Shown piece after piece: positions 12,826-24,080 of a DNA stretch of 64,000 nt (position 1 is its first letter; each line of letters begins with the position of its first letter). Under the pieces are notes generated by a model. That model saw nothing but the letters and a program-made list of their open reading frames with translations. It made no database searches and was not told the DNA's origin. The DNA is from Garcia nutans (taxonomy: Eukaryota > Streptophyta > Magnoliopsida > Malpighiales > Euphorbiaceae): contig CANTUV010000072.1 in the NCBI GenBank assembly GCA_947685225.1, positions 4,836,001-4,900,000 of the forward strand, written 5' to 3'. Made by a program: the position numbers and the translations under genes.

Positions 12826-12880
12826 TAGCTCAAAGTCATGTTGCTTTTCACTCTCTTCTACTAAAGTCTCAGATCATTCA

Positions 12881-12894
12881 AGTAGGGGAAAAAC
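12881..12894 (+). other. Polypurine tract of T1
   Basis: AGTAGGGGAAAAAC lies directly before the 3' LTR. The equivalent in T5 is AGCAGGGGGCAAAC. It would prime plus-strand DNA synthesis. Confidence 0.75.
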
Positions 12895-14758
12895 TATAAA
12901 CCCTTAATTTTGGACCTAATCTAGCCCGACCTTAATTAAAAAGGAAGTCAGATCAAGCCTAAAGATTTAAGAGCCAAAAATGGTCCGGATCCTAAAAAAA
13001 GTTGGCCCGGCCCAAGTTTTGTCGAATCGACATGCCTAATTCACCATAGACCCATGTTCCAATTCTGCACAAGCCCATGTTTCTGGTGAAATGGGATGGC
13101 CAATTTGCTACAGGACTTGTCTGTGGAGAAATTGGCTATGCCAATTTGCCACAAGCCCACAGCTAGAGCAAATTTGCTATGCCAATTTCGCTTTCCCCAT
13201 AATCCAGTCTCTATTCGATTCATTAGCCTTCCTTAAACTAGATGAACTTCGTTTTAAACAAGGAGGAGGTTTAAGGTTAAGTGTTTTTATTTCCCTATAA
13301 ATATATGATTAACACACAAAGTATGGAGGCAACAATTGATAATTAAGAAGAGACACGGCAAGAAAGAAACCCTAGCAAACAGATGAACTTTTGGACTCTT
13401 TTTCTTAAGCTTGGACTTTGGAATAGCAGAAACAAGAAAGCAATAAAAATCCTGAGCAGTGAAGGAAACAAGAGAAGGATTATCACCAGAGGAGAACAAA
13501 CAAAAAACCAAAGGCAAAAAATATTATCAAGGCAGTGGCTCGTTGTCTTGATTTGATCCGACCAAGAATAATAAGGTTGGTGCAAGCAAATACTTCATAT
13601 CAACATTTAATTATTGGTGGAATCTATAAACAGAGGTGTGTTCTTCTAAACTTAATTCATTTCAATTCATAGTGAGTTAATTTATTATTTGTTCCATCAA
13701 AACATATTTATTTATACTTTCTTTTTTAGTTTATATACTCATATACAGTAAGAATAAATGGTTTCTTTTATTGTTTGCATAATCAATAACTCTACCATTA
13801 AATCACCATAGTATTGGAATCATTCATACAATGTCTTATACATTCAGTAGCAATATCATATATAAGTTTTCATAAAAATCCATGTTATAGTAGTTTTTGA
13901 GTCTTCTTCGATAAAACCTTAATTTGTTCTCTTAATTTTCCAAAAACCCTAATATTATTTTACTTAAAAACCTAATTTACCTAAACCCCAAAATTCAAGT
14001 TATGTTTCTTAAGACCTTAATTTAAAAATTAAAAAACCTTAGTTTGTACATATATTATTTAATATAGATTTGATTATTAATATACGTTATATTTTGATCG
14101 ATATTTTATGATATTTTATGATGTATATTTCATGTTAATTATCTTACTTGAATGATTTGATTTATTTGATTAATTACGCAAGAGATTGTAAGAGGTTTGT
14201 TTCCTTGTTATGGGTACCCCATTTGTTAGATCTCATGTAATATAATTTATTTAAGTTTTGGATTAATGTAAAGGATACGTTTCCACCAATTGGTGGGTAT
14301 CCTATTTTATTTGTTTTCTTTTGGACATTGGACAATTGTAAAGGCATGTTTCCATCCATGTATGGGTGCCTTTTCATTTATTTTGTTTGAACTCGTTGTA
14401 ATTTTAATAAAGTGATTATTTATTCTTATGATTGAATGTAGAATGGATAATATCATTATAATTAAGAATTTTATAATATTAAGACCTGAAAAGGTGGCCG
14501 GTTCCAATGAACAGTGCGTTGTGGGGGTGCTAGGTCATTCTCACATTCCCCACGCTTGCCCAACTTTTTAAACCCAATAGGGGGTTGGGGATTTCTTAGA
14601 AATTAAGCCATCCACCCCTTTCTTTTTCCTGACCCGTTCGAATGACAACTCCATTTTCTTTGGGTTAAGGCCCGTGTTCTCTAAGATCCTAAGCCTAATA
14701 GTGCCGAAGACGTAATAATCATTCCACATAGGGGTGGGCACAAAAATCCTAGTTCATA
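12895..14758 (+). repeat. T1 3' LTR
   Basis: It begins TATAAACCCTTAATTTT (a mutated TGTAGACCC) and ends CTAGTTCATA (a mutated CTGCTCACA), 1864 bp. The U3 carries short inverted repeats GGCCAATTTG / GAAATTGGC at 13095-13190, then a TATA box. The last 910 bp match the 5' LTR at 3683-4592. Confidence 0.85.
13296..13304 (+). promoter_or_regulatory. TATA box of T1 LTR promoter
   Basis: TATAAATAT, about 400 bp into the LTR. It sits at the same relative place as TATAAATA in T5 (54888). This marks the likely U3/R boundary about 30 bp downstream. Confidence 0.55.
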
Positions 14759-15015
14759 AACATACTCCCCATCATAACTGCCCATTCCTAATTTGTTCTG
14801 ATGCTTTTTATGACTATTATCGGTTGCTGGTTCCCTTAGTCATGACTTTTCCCACCGTATGCTACTCCGATACAACAACAATTATTTCCATTTGTTCCTT
14901 CTTCTCATCCAGGAATGACATCTTATCCTTAGGGCTTCGATCTAAGTTACCCAGTCTGTCATCCTGTTCTATATTGATATATACTATATGTATACATGAA
15001 AATGTATGGGCTCAC
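14759..15015 (+). pseudogene. Possible relic of a PMD gene tail between T1 and T2
   Basis: Read in one frame it gives a proline-rich stretch ending in FDLSYPV. The PMD gene has a comparable stretch ending FGLHGFDLNHVV at 37370-37405. The DNA after it (ATATACTATATGTATACATG, 14970-14989) resembles the intron start in the PMD gene at 37430-37470. It may be part of a second T2-like element in which T1 and T2 sit. There are stops in frame. The similarity is short, so the call is tentative. Confidence 0.3.
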
Positions 15016-18000
15016 TGTGAGTAGGAATTTTCACCCCCACTCCCATGTGGCGTGGTTCTTGCAACTTCGGCACTAATAGGCTCAGGGTCTTAGAGAACAT
15101 GGGCCTAAATCCGGAGAAAATGGAGTCGCCACTCGAACGGGCTATGAAAAGGAAAGGGGTGGATGACTTGATTCCTTAGGAACCCCCAACCCCCTTTTGG
15201 GTTCAAAAAGTTGGGTATGCATGGGGAAGGTGAGAATGATCCAGCACCCCCACATTGCCTAATTCATTGGAACCATCCTCATTTTTAGGTCTAAATATTA
15301 TTAAATTCTCAAATATTATAGCATCATCCTTATTACACACTAATTAAAGGAAATAAACATCTATCACTTTATTAAGATGAAATAAACAAAATAGGCACCC
15401 ATCCATAGATGGAAACATGCATTTTATAACGTCCAATGTCTAAAACTTAAATAAAATAGGACACCCACCATTTAGTGGAAACATGCCCTTTACATTAATC
15501 CAAAATTCAAAATAAATTAAATTACGTTAAACTTAACTAATGAGGTACCCAGAAAGTGGAAACATACCTCTTACATCTTTGAAACTAAAATAATCAACAT
15601 TAAAATAAAGAATCAAATAAAGTAAACCATTCATAACATTCATAATAATTAAGAGTAAATCATCAAAAACTAGAACATTGATAAATCACTCATCATAAGC
15701 ATATAATAAATTAAATAGTCAAAATTAGGGTTGATCTTAAATGAATTATCAAATGTATAAAATTAGGGTTCTCGAATTGGAGTTTAGGAAATTATGCTGG
15801 GAGGTTTAGGATTTAGGTAAATTAGGGTTTTGGTGAGTTAGGAATTGGGACTACTAAGAAAGGTTTAGGGTTATAGGATTTAGTAATTTGGTTTAGGAAT
15901 TTTGAGAATTGGTGTTAGGTGCTTAGGACTAGGGATTTGGAAATTGGGGTTTTTTGGAGCTAGTGTTTAGAAAATTCAATTTCTGGACATTATTGTTTTG
16001 GGGTTTTGGTTATTTAGAAACCTAGGGCTTAGAATATTAAGTTTTAAGAGTCTTTAGAGAAAAAAAAAATTTAAGGCATGAGTTTAAACAAATAGGGAAT
16101 TAGATTTTACAGAAAATATGTTATCTAAGTTGTGTTATTTAGATTGGATTCATCAATTTAAAATACTGGAACATGTAAAATTACTAAACATAAATACTAG
16201 ATGAAAGAGTATATTGATTTGGTCATGGTTATTAAAGTTTATGCAAAGTAACCATCCAAATTAATAGGCTACTGGATTAATCAGCAATCCATATTCAATA
16301 TTTTTAAAGAAAAGTATAGATGTTGGATATTAAAATAAATTGAGTTTAGAAAGTAAAAACCTACATTGGAGGCTCCACCGAATTGAGAGAGCATTGATTC
16401 AAGCTTATTGCCTGTACCAATCTAGAATTTTGGCCAGGCTAAGTGTGTTGATTACTTGAAACTGTTTGTAAATTGTCTTTTGTACTACTACTGCCTCCTT
16501 TAAAAGACCAAATCCCAAATCCCCCTTAATTTGACCATTAGTTGCCTTTTTATAAGCTACCTTATTAGGGTATCCCATAATCCTTCTTAAATTCAAATAC
16601 ATTAATCCTACACGTCTTTGGAGAATATAAATATGAAAATCGCGAACCATCAGGCCAATGCGAGCGCTTCTACTCTTTTTAGCATAAGCAATCCATCATA
16701 TCGAATTGGCATGTGACATTTTGATATGAGATATATGTAACACCCTCACACCCTATATATGTATAATTCACTAAAACTCAGTAAGTGTACAATACGCATA
16801 CACGGTATAAGAATGTCACAATTTGGTTTAACAAAAACTTTCATATTTCCCAATTCTCAAAACATTTATATTTATACAGATATATATATGTGTCAGAATA
16901 CATGATACCTCACATTACTCCATTTTTTTAAAGCACTCTTTATAATTTACAGTATATATATACATACTCTCAAAACATAATATTAAAATAAACTTTAATA
17001 TAAGATTTAGACATGCTCGCAAAGTGGCTCTATTCTTGATGTAGCAATACGCTTCAAGCTCAACAAACAAAAGCCTAGACCCAATGTGGTCTAGTAGAAC
17101 TCTTTGACTCTATCGGATCACCACTGTCACCTGCGCGATGAGTTACAATTGCACTAAGACGAAGCCTAGTGGTACAAACTTTGATAATAATAAAATTCAA
17201 AAAAAAAAACAATGCCAATGCAGAATGTTCATATGCCATGTCATCATATGATATTCAAGACCAATTTTGGATATATGTTTTCATGACTTGATAATTCACA
17301 TCTGCACATACATAAGTATGTGCCCAAACAACTAATACATCATTCAATTCTCAGAGTTACTATTTTGATCTATAATAACACCATGTGTCTAGCCCCGAAG
17401 GTAAAGTATTAATATAATAGTCCAACTATGCTTGGGCCCAGTCTTTTCACCCAGCCCAAACTCAAGGATCAGTTTTTGAGGCTTACGACCCGACCTTTTC
17501 ACCTCAAAAACATTTTCACAGTGACACTAAGCGTCTAGCCCCATAGACAAATACAGGTATGACGCCAAATACAGAACTCTGAAAATTGAATAACATACTA
17601 AGTACACAATTATTTCAACTCTTTTCTTTCATCCTTATCTATATATATAATAATAATCACTATGCACTTAATTATACAATATATATATATATGTAATGTA
17701 TATCTTGAATATATGTATATATCTTATATATATCATATTTACTTCAAATATATATATATATATATTTCAAATATACTTTCTACTAAATCATTTAAAATCC
17801 TTTCATTTCATTTAAATCATTTATTTAATTTATCCAATTTAACTTTAATTTATTTTATTTAATATTTAAAAATTAGGGGTATTACATTTTATGATCATAT
17901 CGAATTAGCACAAGCCAAGATGTTCCAACTGAATGATTTTTTAATATAATACTCACAATAAAATTGAATAAAATCAATCCAGATATTAAACAACTATAAT

Positions 18001-18093
18001 TGATTAATTTTAGGACTTGTTTTTACACTTGTACTTAATCCGACCTTTAAATTAAAATTATATTTTGATCGGTACAAAAATTAAGGGTCTAAA
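15016..18093 (-). repeat. T2 3' LTR, interrupted by a G solo LTR
   Basis: It starts TGTGAGTAGGAATTTT and ends AAGGGTCTAAA (mutated TCTACA). The two parts (15016-16735 and 17887-18093) total about 1.93 kb. Both parts hold the CATATCGAATTGG U3 motif (near 16698 and 17896), which shows they were contiguous. Confidence 0.8.
16736..17886 (-). repeat. Short G-family solo LTR inside T2 LTR
   Basis: It starts TGTAACACCC and ends GGGTATTACA, so it uses the shorter LTR type. At 1151 bp it lacks the middle of the full-length LTR. An (AT)n-rich tract at about 17680-17780 marks where sequence is missing. It keeps the GGCTTACGACCC-type motifs near 17482. The flanks (ATATA left, TTTTA right) do not form a clear TSD. 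Confidence 0.75.
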
Positions 18094-18108
18094 GTCTTGC
18101 CCTCTACT
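18094..18108 (-). other. Polypurine tract of T2
   Basis: The minus strand reads GTAGAGGGCAAGAC directly before the LTR. It is preceded by the same GATCATTCA context as in T1 (12872). Confidence 0.7.
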
Positions 18109-18169
18109 TGAATGATCTTGAATTTATTCAAAGAGTGAAAAGCAATTTAATTTTGAAAAGATTAGGTTT

Positions 18170-18545
18170 GTTCAGGTTATGGACCCATATTGAGCTCTAG
18201 ACTCCATAAATAATTTGGGATTTGGACTCGGATTGGTTTGGACTAAAAAACTAATTTGGATTTTGAAACCAAATTGGTTTTGGGTTCAGGACCCGAATTG
18301 AGTTGTGGACTCAAAAAAAAATTGGGTTCTGAACCTGAGTTAGTTTAGGTTATAGACCCGAATCAAGTTTTGAACTCAAAATATAATTTAGGTTCTAGAC
18401 TAGAGTCGGTTTGAGTTCTGGACCTGGATTAAGTTCTAGACTCAAAAAATAATTTTGCATTCTAGACCCAAATTGGTTTGTGTTTTGGACCTGGACGGAT
18501 TGAGTTTTGGACTTGAAAAATAATTTAGTTTTTGGACTCGATATA
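18170..18545 (-). repeat. Hairpin-module array in T2 3' region
   Basis: About 15 degenerate copies of the GGGTCTAGAACCC / GGTCCAGAACC type module on the minus strand (seen as GGGTTCTAGACCC and variants in window orientation). They alternate with A/T linkers. This is the same array type as T1 12118-12825, at the same position relative to the polypurine tract. Confidence 0.8.
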
Positions 18546-18880
18546 TCTGCAAAAAATTAATTTCAATAGTTAGTTTTACAAAAAATTTGGCTATTTTTTA
18601 CTGTACCTATGTACTCTTGCCCCCTTCGTGAAAAAAATATTTGTAAGTACGAAAATATTTTTTAGACACGCAAATAAAAATCAATTTACTGTGTGCATGT
18701 GTGTTATGTATTGACAATTATTCAAAGTAGTTTACTGTGTGCTCGTGTGTTGTAACTAAATTATTGAAAAGAGATAAGAGACATAAAGAAAAGAAACATC
18801 AATTATTGAATTTGACTTTAAGCACATGAAAATGTTTTTTTAACAAAAATTTAAGACTTATCCTTTAGACTCCATTTTTC
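18546..18880. other. Spacer between T2 repeats and PMD promoter
   Basis: No gene seen. It holds a doubled motif TTTACTGTGTGCATGTGTG (18696) / TTTACTGTGTGCTCGTGTG (18731), which may belong to the upstream region of the PMD gene. Confidence 0.4.
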
Positions 18881-18888
18881 TATAAATT
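18881..18888 (+). promoter_or_regulatory. TATA box upstream of the antisense PMD gene
   Basis: TATAAATT, 123 bp before the ATG at 19004. The spacing is normal for a plant promoter with a leader of about 90 nt. It points away from T2's own transcription direction. Confidence 0.5.
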
Positions 18889-21070
18889 GGAGTATTGTTT
18901 AGTTCAGTGAGAAAAATACATTCAAAACTTCAAGCAAGATTTCAAGCAAACAATTCCAGTTTTTTTTTTCATTTTGAAAATTTCCAATTTGTAGCATATA
19001 TAAATGGTAGAAATTCAACATTCGTCAAGGGCAAGACCTCATTCAAATGCCGAACTACTTAATCATATTCGGGTGCATGAGCATGAGAGAGTAACATTGT
19101 TAGCTGGTAAGGAGCAACACCATAGCTCAAATGAAAAGACTGAGGTAAATATAATTCTTAGTAACAAACTAATTATTTATCTGCATAAAAGAGTAACCCA
19201 ATATGATTTAAATATGCATTATTATTCTTATATATTTATCTATATTTATTATTTTATTACTGCATAGATAAGATGATTAGCATTATTATTTCATTTATGC
19301 ACATAAAATATGAGTAGATTTATTATTTAATTATTGTACAAAAATATGAGTAGTATGATTATTTAATTTGGCACAAAAAATAAGCATTATTATTTTTGCA
19401 CAAAAAATTATGAGTAGTTTCATTATTTAATTTTTGCACAAAAAATATTTTTATAGTTAGTTATATATTTTAAATTTTAAAATGTTAGAGTTTACATACC
19501 TTCTAATGACTTATCTGTGTTGTGGCAGTGTGATGGTTGCATTGTTCATGGTGTCAGAAGAGTCTATAAAGAAAGTCAATGGTATAATCATGCTCCATCT
19601 CGAGTAAAGCGAATAATCCGACAGTATGACTTCGTGGACTTTATTATGCAGTTGTCGTAGAAAGGATACCAAATAGATAGAAGTGTAGTCCAAGAGCTTG
19701 CAGGGATGGATACCACCCATACCTTCCACTTACTAATAGGAGAAATGACTATTGGGCAGGTTGATTTTACTACCATAACCGGTGTCCCTGTCATGGAATG
19801 CACATTATTGACAACATCTTGACGTACAATGAAATCCAACAACTAATAGGCATGGAACCATCCCTAAAAGAGTCATTTAAGATCAAGTATGAACCTATTA
19901 TTGAGTACTGGATGAATTATACTAGGCCAGTTCACGGAGAAACTGCTAAACAATACCTCAAGTGTTATTGCTCTATTTGCTAGGGATGACTATTTTGTAC
20001 AGCGCCGAGTCTGTCATCCATTTATCAATATTATGGGCCCTTGTTGATATTAATCTTATGTCATTGTACAACAAGGGAGAGGCCGATCTAGCTTGCTTGA
20101 TTTAGGGTTTTGATAATCTTTGTCGGAGGAAAAGATCATTTTTTTATTTTATGGTGGTTGCTGAGGTATTAATACTGACTCCTTTATATATATATTGAAT
20201 CAATTAAAGGATGTATACGAGTCTATCCTTTATTATTCCTACAAGTTTGGGCATATGAGCATAATATCATGTATGTACTGGGCATTTCTTAAAAAAGAGT
20301 CAGGTATCCGAGATGAGCCTTTGGTTAGCAGGCCACACACTTGCATCCAGTTCTAATCATGTGCATTCTTGGCATTATCGCTTGAGTCAATTAACCTGGG
20401 ATCTGGTAAAAAAGAATTAGTAACTGTTAAAATTTGTGAATAAATTAACTTACCTTCTCTTCTTGAAACTACAGGTAGATATTGCTTGGTGGGGTGGCGA
20501 TGAGCGGGCCAATTGGACTCCTTCCATGAACGTCGCCTTGCCTCTTAAAAATTGTCGTAGAGTCATTGTTGGTCTAGTATCGAGTGGGTGGTTCCTCGGT
20601 GAAAGAGTGCAATATTGGTTTCTTGGTCCCGAGGAAAGGAGAGTTCCTCATGATATCTTGACGTATACATTAGACATAACATCCATGCCGAAAAACTTAC
20701 AGATGCATGCTCAGGATGGATATGATATAGAGCGGTATCTTCTCTCACCCATTGAGTCGTACACTCAATTTTTCCAAAAATAGATTTTGAATTTTGAAGT
20801 TTCCCCTGTTGGTGTCTAGGGACTTTCTGGAGGAGAGGAAGAATAAAATGATTACTGTGAGTAGGAATTTTCTCCCCCACTCCAATGTGTAATGGTTCTT
20901 GTGACTTCGGCATTGTTAGGCTCAGGCCCTTAGAGAACACAGGCCTAAACCCACAGAAAATGGAGTCGCCACCTGGACGGGCCGGGAAGAAGAAAGGGAT
21001 AGATGACTCGATTTCAATAGAATCTCTAATCCCCTAATGGGCTTAGAAAGTTGGGTACGCGTGGGGAAGG

Positions 21071-23911
21071 TATAATATTCCAGTTTTTTTTTTGAAAAAT
21101 TCTAATTTTTGGAAATTTGATAAAATATATTATAATTAAATTGGATAAATTAAATTAATAGTTTTAAATGAAAAATTAAGGGATTTTAAATGAAAAAGTG
21201 AAATATATAAGTGATATATCTATAAAATATACATAACATGCAAAAGTCAACACTTTTTAAAAGAAAAGTCAAAAGTCAAACTAAAAAGGGTATTTTGGTA
21301 ATTAAATCTTAAAAATTTAAAATTATTAAATTAATTCAAAAATAAATAATTTTTGAATGGAAGAGGGATTTTTGGACTTTTAATTTATTAAATAAATAAT
21401 TAATTAATAAATAAAATATTAAATAATAATATATATGGTTATAATTAAAGGATGAAAGGAAAGAGAAATTAAAGAATAATCTTCTTCTTCTTCTTCTTCT
21501 TCTTGGATGAACCACCATTGGAGATAGCACAAGGATTTTTGTTCTTCTTAGCTCCAAGAATTGAAGGATTCCAAAGGTTCAAAAAAGATTTTTAGTGATT
21601 TCCACTTGAAAAAGTAAGTTCTTTACCTTTTTCTTTGGATTTCCATAGAAATTTTGAATATGTGGTTTTGGATTTTTGAAGTAGTATGTTATAATTGTTG
21701 GAATTGGTGTGTATGAAGTTATTTTGGGTCGTTATTAATGATTTTAAGGTTGGATTGAAGAAATGGTTGAATTTGGATAAAGAATGGTGAAGATAGAGAA
21801 TTTAGGGTTGACTTTTAGGGTTTAAGAAAACATGGTTATTAATTGTGCAAATTGGTTCTAAATGAGTTGCTTTGGTGCTTAAAGAAGTATTTTAAAGTCA
21901 AATATTCGATTTGGTTGTGTTAGGTTGGAGTTTGAGAATGGAAGTGTGATTTAGGGTTTTGGAAAATGATTTTTTCAAAGTTGTTGAATTGTATAATTTT
22001 ATTAGTTTAATCTTGTTGTTTGGTGATATAAGTGATGAATATAAGCTTAAAATGATTAATGGATTGTGTTGAAATAGAAAACCTTCAATGGGAGAAGGTT
22101 ATGCCATTTTAGGGTTTTGTGTATAAGAGTGTGGTTTTGTAATGTAAATGGTTTAAATGTATTAAAATATGTTTCTAATAATATAAATAAACTTAATAGA
22201 TTAAAATGAATGGCCTAGTATGAGAATCCAAAGTTAAAGTGAGGTTAGCTTTAAATTTTGGATTTTTGCTTGGATGGGATTTAATTATGGTTTAATATTG
22301 GAAATGCCATTAAATGTGATACTAAATGATTATTTGCTATCACATTTGGTTTAGGCATTGAGGAAGGTTGATTTGCTTCATCCAAGTGGTGAAGGGCAAG
22401 TTGAAAGGATAGGATTGGAGGTTGTTTTAAGCTTGTTTTGTTTGCTATTTTAGGTAAGTACAAACTTTGAATACATTAGTTATGTTTGCATGACATTTGG
22501 GCTTAACACATTTTGGTTGGAAAATGTGTTAAGCTACTTGATACATTGGTTATGTATGAATAATGTGCTATAACATTTGTAATATCATATATGTGTTAAA
22601 TGCATTGCGAAAAGCCATTGATAATGACTAAATTGTGTAAAATGTGAAATATGTGTATTATGGGAAAATGACCCAAAGTGTTTGGGTAATGCCATTTGTT
22701 GTGTATTCATTAAGTGCATTGTTAAAAAGCCATTGGTATTGGCTAGATTACATTAAATGTGATTAATATGTGAATTATGTGAAAATACCCAAAGTAATTG
22801 GGTAATGTGTTGTAAATGCAAAAATATGGTATAATGTAATGAGATATGTAGAAACATAATGAAATGAATTGATATCGATATCGATATCGATATAAATGAG
22901 AAATATGAATAACTTGTGTGCCTAGTATGTTATTCAATTTTCATAGTTCTGTGTTTAGCGGTATGCCTATGTTTTACCTACAATCCTTGAAGTAAATTAC
23001 AAGTCCTTGAAGTTGGGTTAGGAAGTTGGGCTGGGTGAAATGACTAGGTCGTAAGCTCAGACCTAGTTGGACTATTACATTGATATTTTGCCTATGGGGC
23101 TAGACACATGGTGTCATTATAGACTAAAACAGTAACTCTGAAATTTGAATAGCATATTAGTTATTTTCGGCTCATGTTTTTGTTTTTATTTGAATTGTGG
23201 ATTGTAAAATATTTGAAAAGTATGAGAAAATGGAATGATGCGATATCCATATGAATTGTGCATTGGCATTGCATTTGAGTTTTATTGTTATCAAGTTTGT
23301 ATTACTAGGGTTTTGGCTTAGCGTGATTGTTTACATCGCGCAGGTGACAGGGCAGATTCAGCTGAGATGGAGAGTTCTTCTAGACCAGTTTGGGTCTAGA
23401 CTTGTGATTGTGCTTGTAGAGTTGATATCAAGATCAGAAACACTATTAGCATCATGTATATATTTTATGTTGTTGTATATTTTGGGTATTATGCATATTA
23501 TATCATGTTTTTGGATTTTATTAAATGTGTTCTAAATTATATATATATATATAAATGTTTGAGAAACTTGGTGAAATTAAGGAGTATGGATGAAATGGTG
23601 ATTTGAATATATTTGGGATTGTTTTTAGATGCAAGTTGTGCAATTGATAAATTTTGGGATTTCCAAATTACAAACAAAACTCTGGCGAATTTTTCCCAAA
23701 GATTTTCATATAAAATGTTTATTTTGGGTTCCTATATCAAGTAAATAATATTTATATATCATTTAACTTTATATATTTAGCATTTGAAATTTTCAATTAG
23801 AAATGTAAAAATTTTTATTAAACCGATCTGTGACATTTTTGTACTATATATGCGTATTTTACATATGCTGAAAATATGTATTGTACGTATATAGGGTATA
23901 AGGGTGTTACA
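21071..23911 (+). repeat. G2 5' LTR
   Basis: 2841 bp, starting TATAATATTCC (mutated TGTAATATCCC) and ending GGGTGTTACA. It contains a CTT-repeat (about 21480-21505), a GATATC-repeat at 22871-22893, and the LTR-typical GTGAAATGACTAGGTCGTAAGC block near 23034. About 50 bp present in the 3' LTR near 27960-28010 are absent here. Confidence 0.9.
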
Positions 23912-23918
23912 TTTATTT

Positions 23919-23930
23919 TAGTATCCGAGC
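23919..23930 (+). other. G2 primer-binding site, tRNA-iMet type
   Basis: TAGTATCCGAGC has two mismatches to the iMet complement TGGTATCAGAGC and lies 8 bases after the LTR. One of the mismatches is G to A, in line with the heavy C/G transitions in this copy. Confidence 0.75.
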
Positions 23931-24080
23931 CTAGGTTTGAGGTTCCCGACCTAGGTGGGTTGATAGAGAGAGAAAATGGGGAATTTGAAAATAGTTTTCA
24001 ATTGTAATACATGCATTGGCACTGGCAGTTTCTGATATCTGATATAGTAATTTTTACTATGTTTGTAGATATAGATAGTT

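Larger units (their letters stand above)
9098..12880 (+). other. T1 long non-coding 3' region
   Basis: It has no credible gene. It aligns with the T5 3' region (51022-53402), starting immediately after the gag stop (...TTGAATGTTGCT...). Landmarks shared with T5 are a purine tract (9850-9960, A/G only over long runs), a TCTCTCTTGGTAGGTA block (about 10172), a CAGGGGGCATGGAA block (about 10930) and a GGGGCAAAGTTTCTCC block (about 11074). Beyond that point T1 and T5 carry different tandem arrays. Tat/Ogre elements are known for hypervariable, repeat-rich 3' untranslated regions. Confidence 0.7.
3683..14758 (+). mobile_element. T1: gag-only, non-autonomous Tat/Ogre-lineage LTR retrotransposon
   Basis: Order on the plus strand: partial 5' LTR, PBS, leader, gag pseudogene, about 3.8 kb of non-coding 3' region with two tandem repeat arrays, polypurine tract, 3' LTR. 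No protease, RT, RNase H or integrase lies between the gag stop (9097) and the 3' LTR (12895). The same gag-then-3'-region order recurs in T5 (50799-56648), so this is a family structure and not one chance deletion. The layout fits the published class of terminal-repeat retrotransposons with only a GAG domain (TR-GAG). By eye the two LTRs differ at roughly one base in 10-15, so it is an old copy. It is broken by G1 on the left and by a solo LTR in gag. Confidence 0.75.

Noticed and set aside
17680..17780. (AT)n tract as an origin or matrix attachment site
   Set aside because: Simple microsatellite inside a truncated LTR; nothing else supports a function.
20563..20940. 125-codon frame on the minus strand
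   Set aside because: Shadow of the PMD exon on the plus strand and the T3 LTR end; no recognisable protein.
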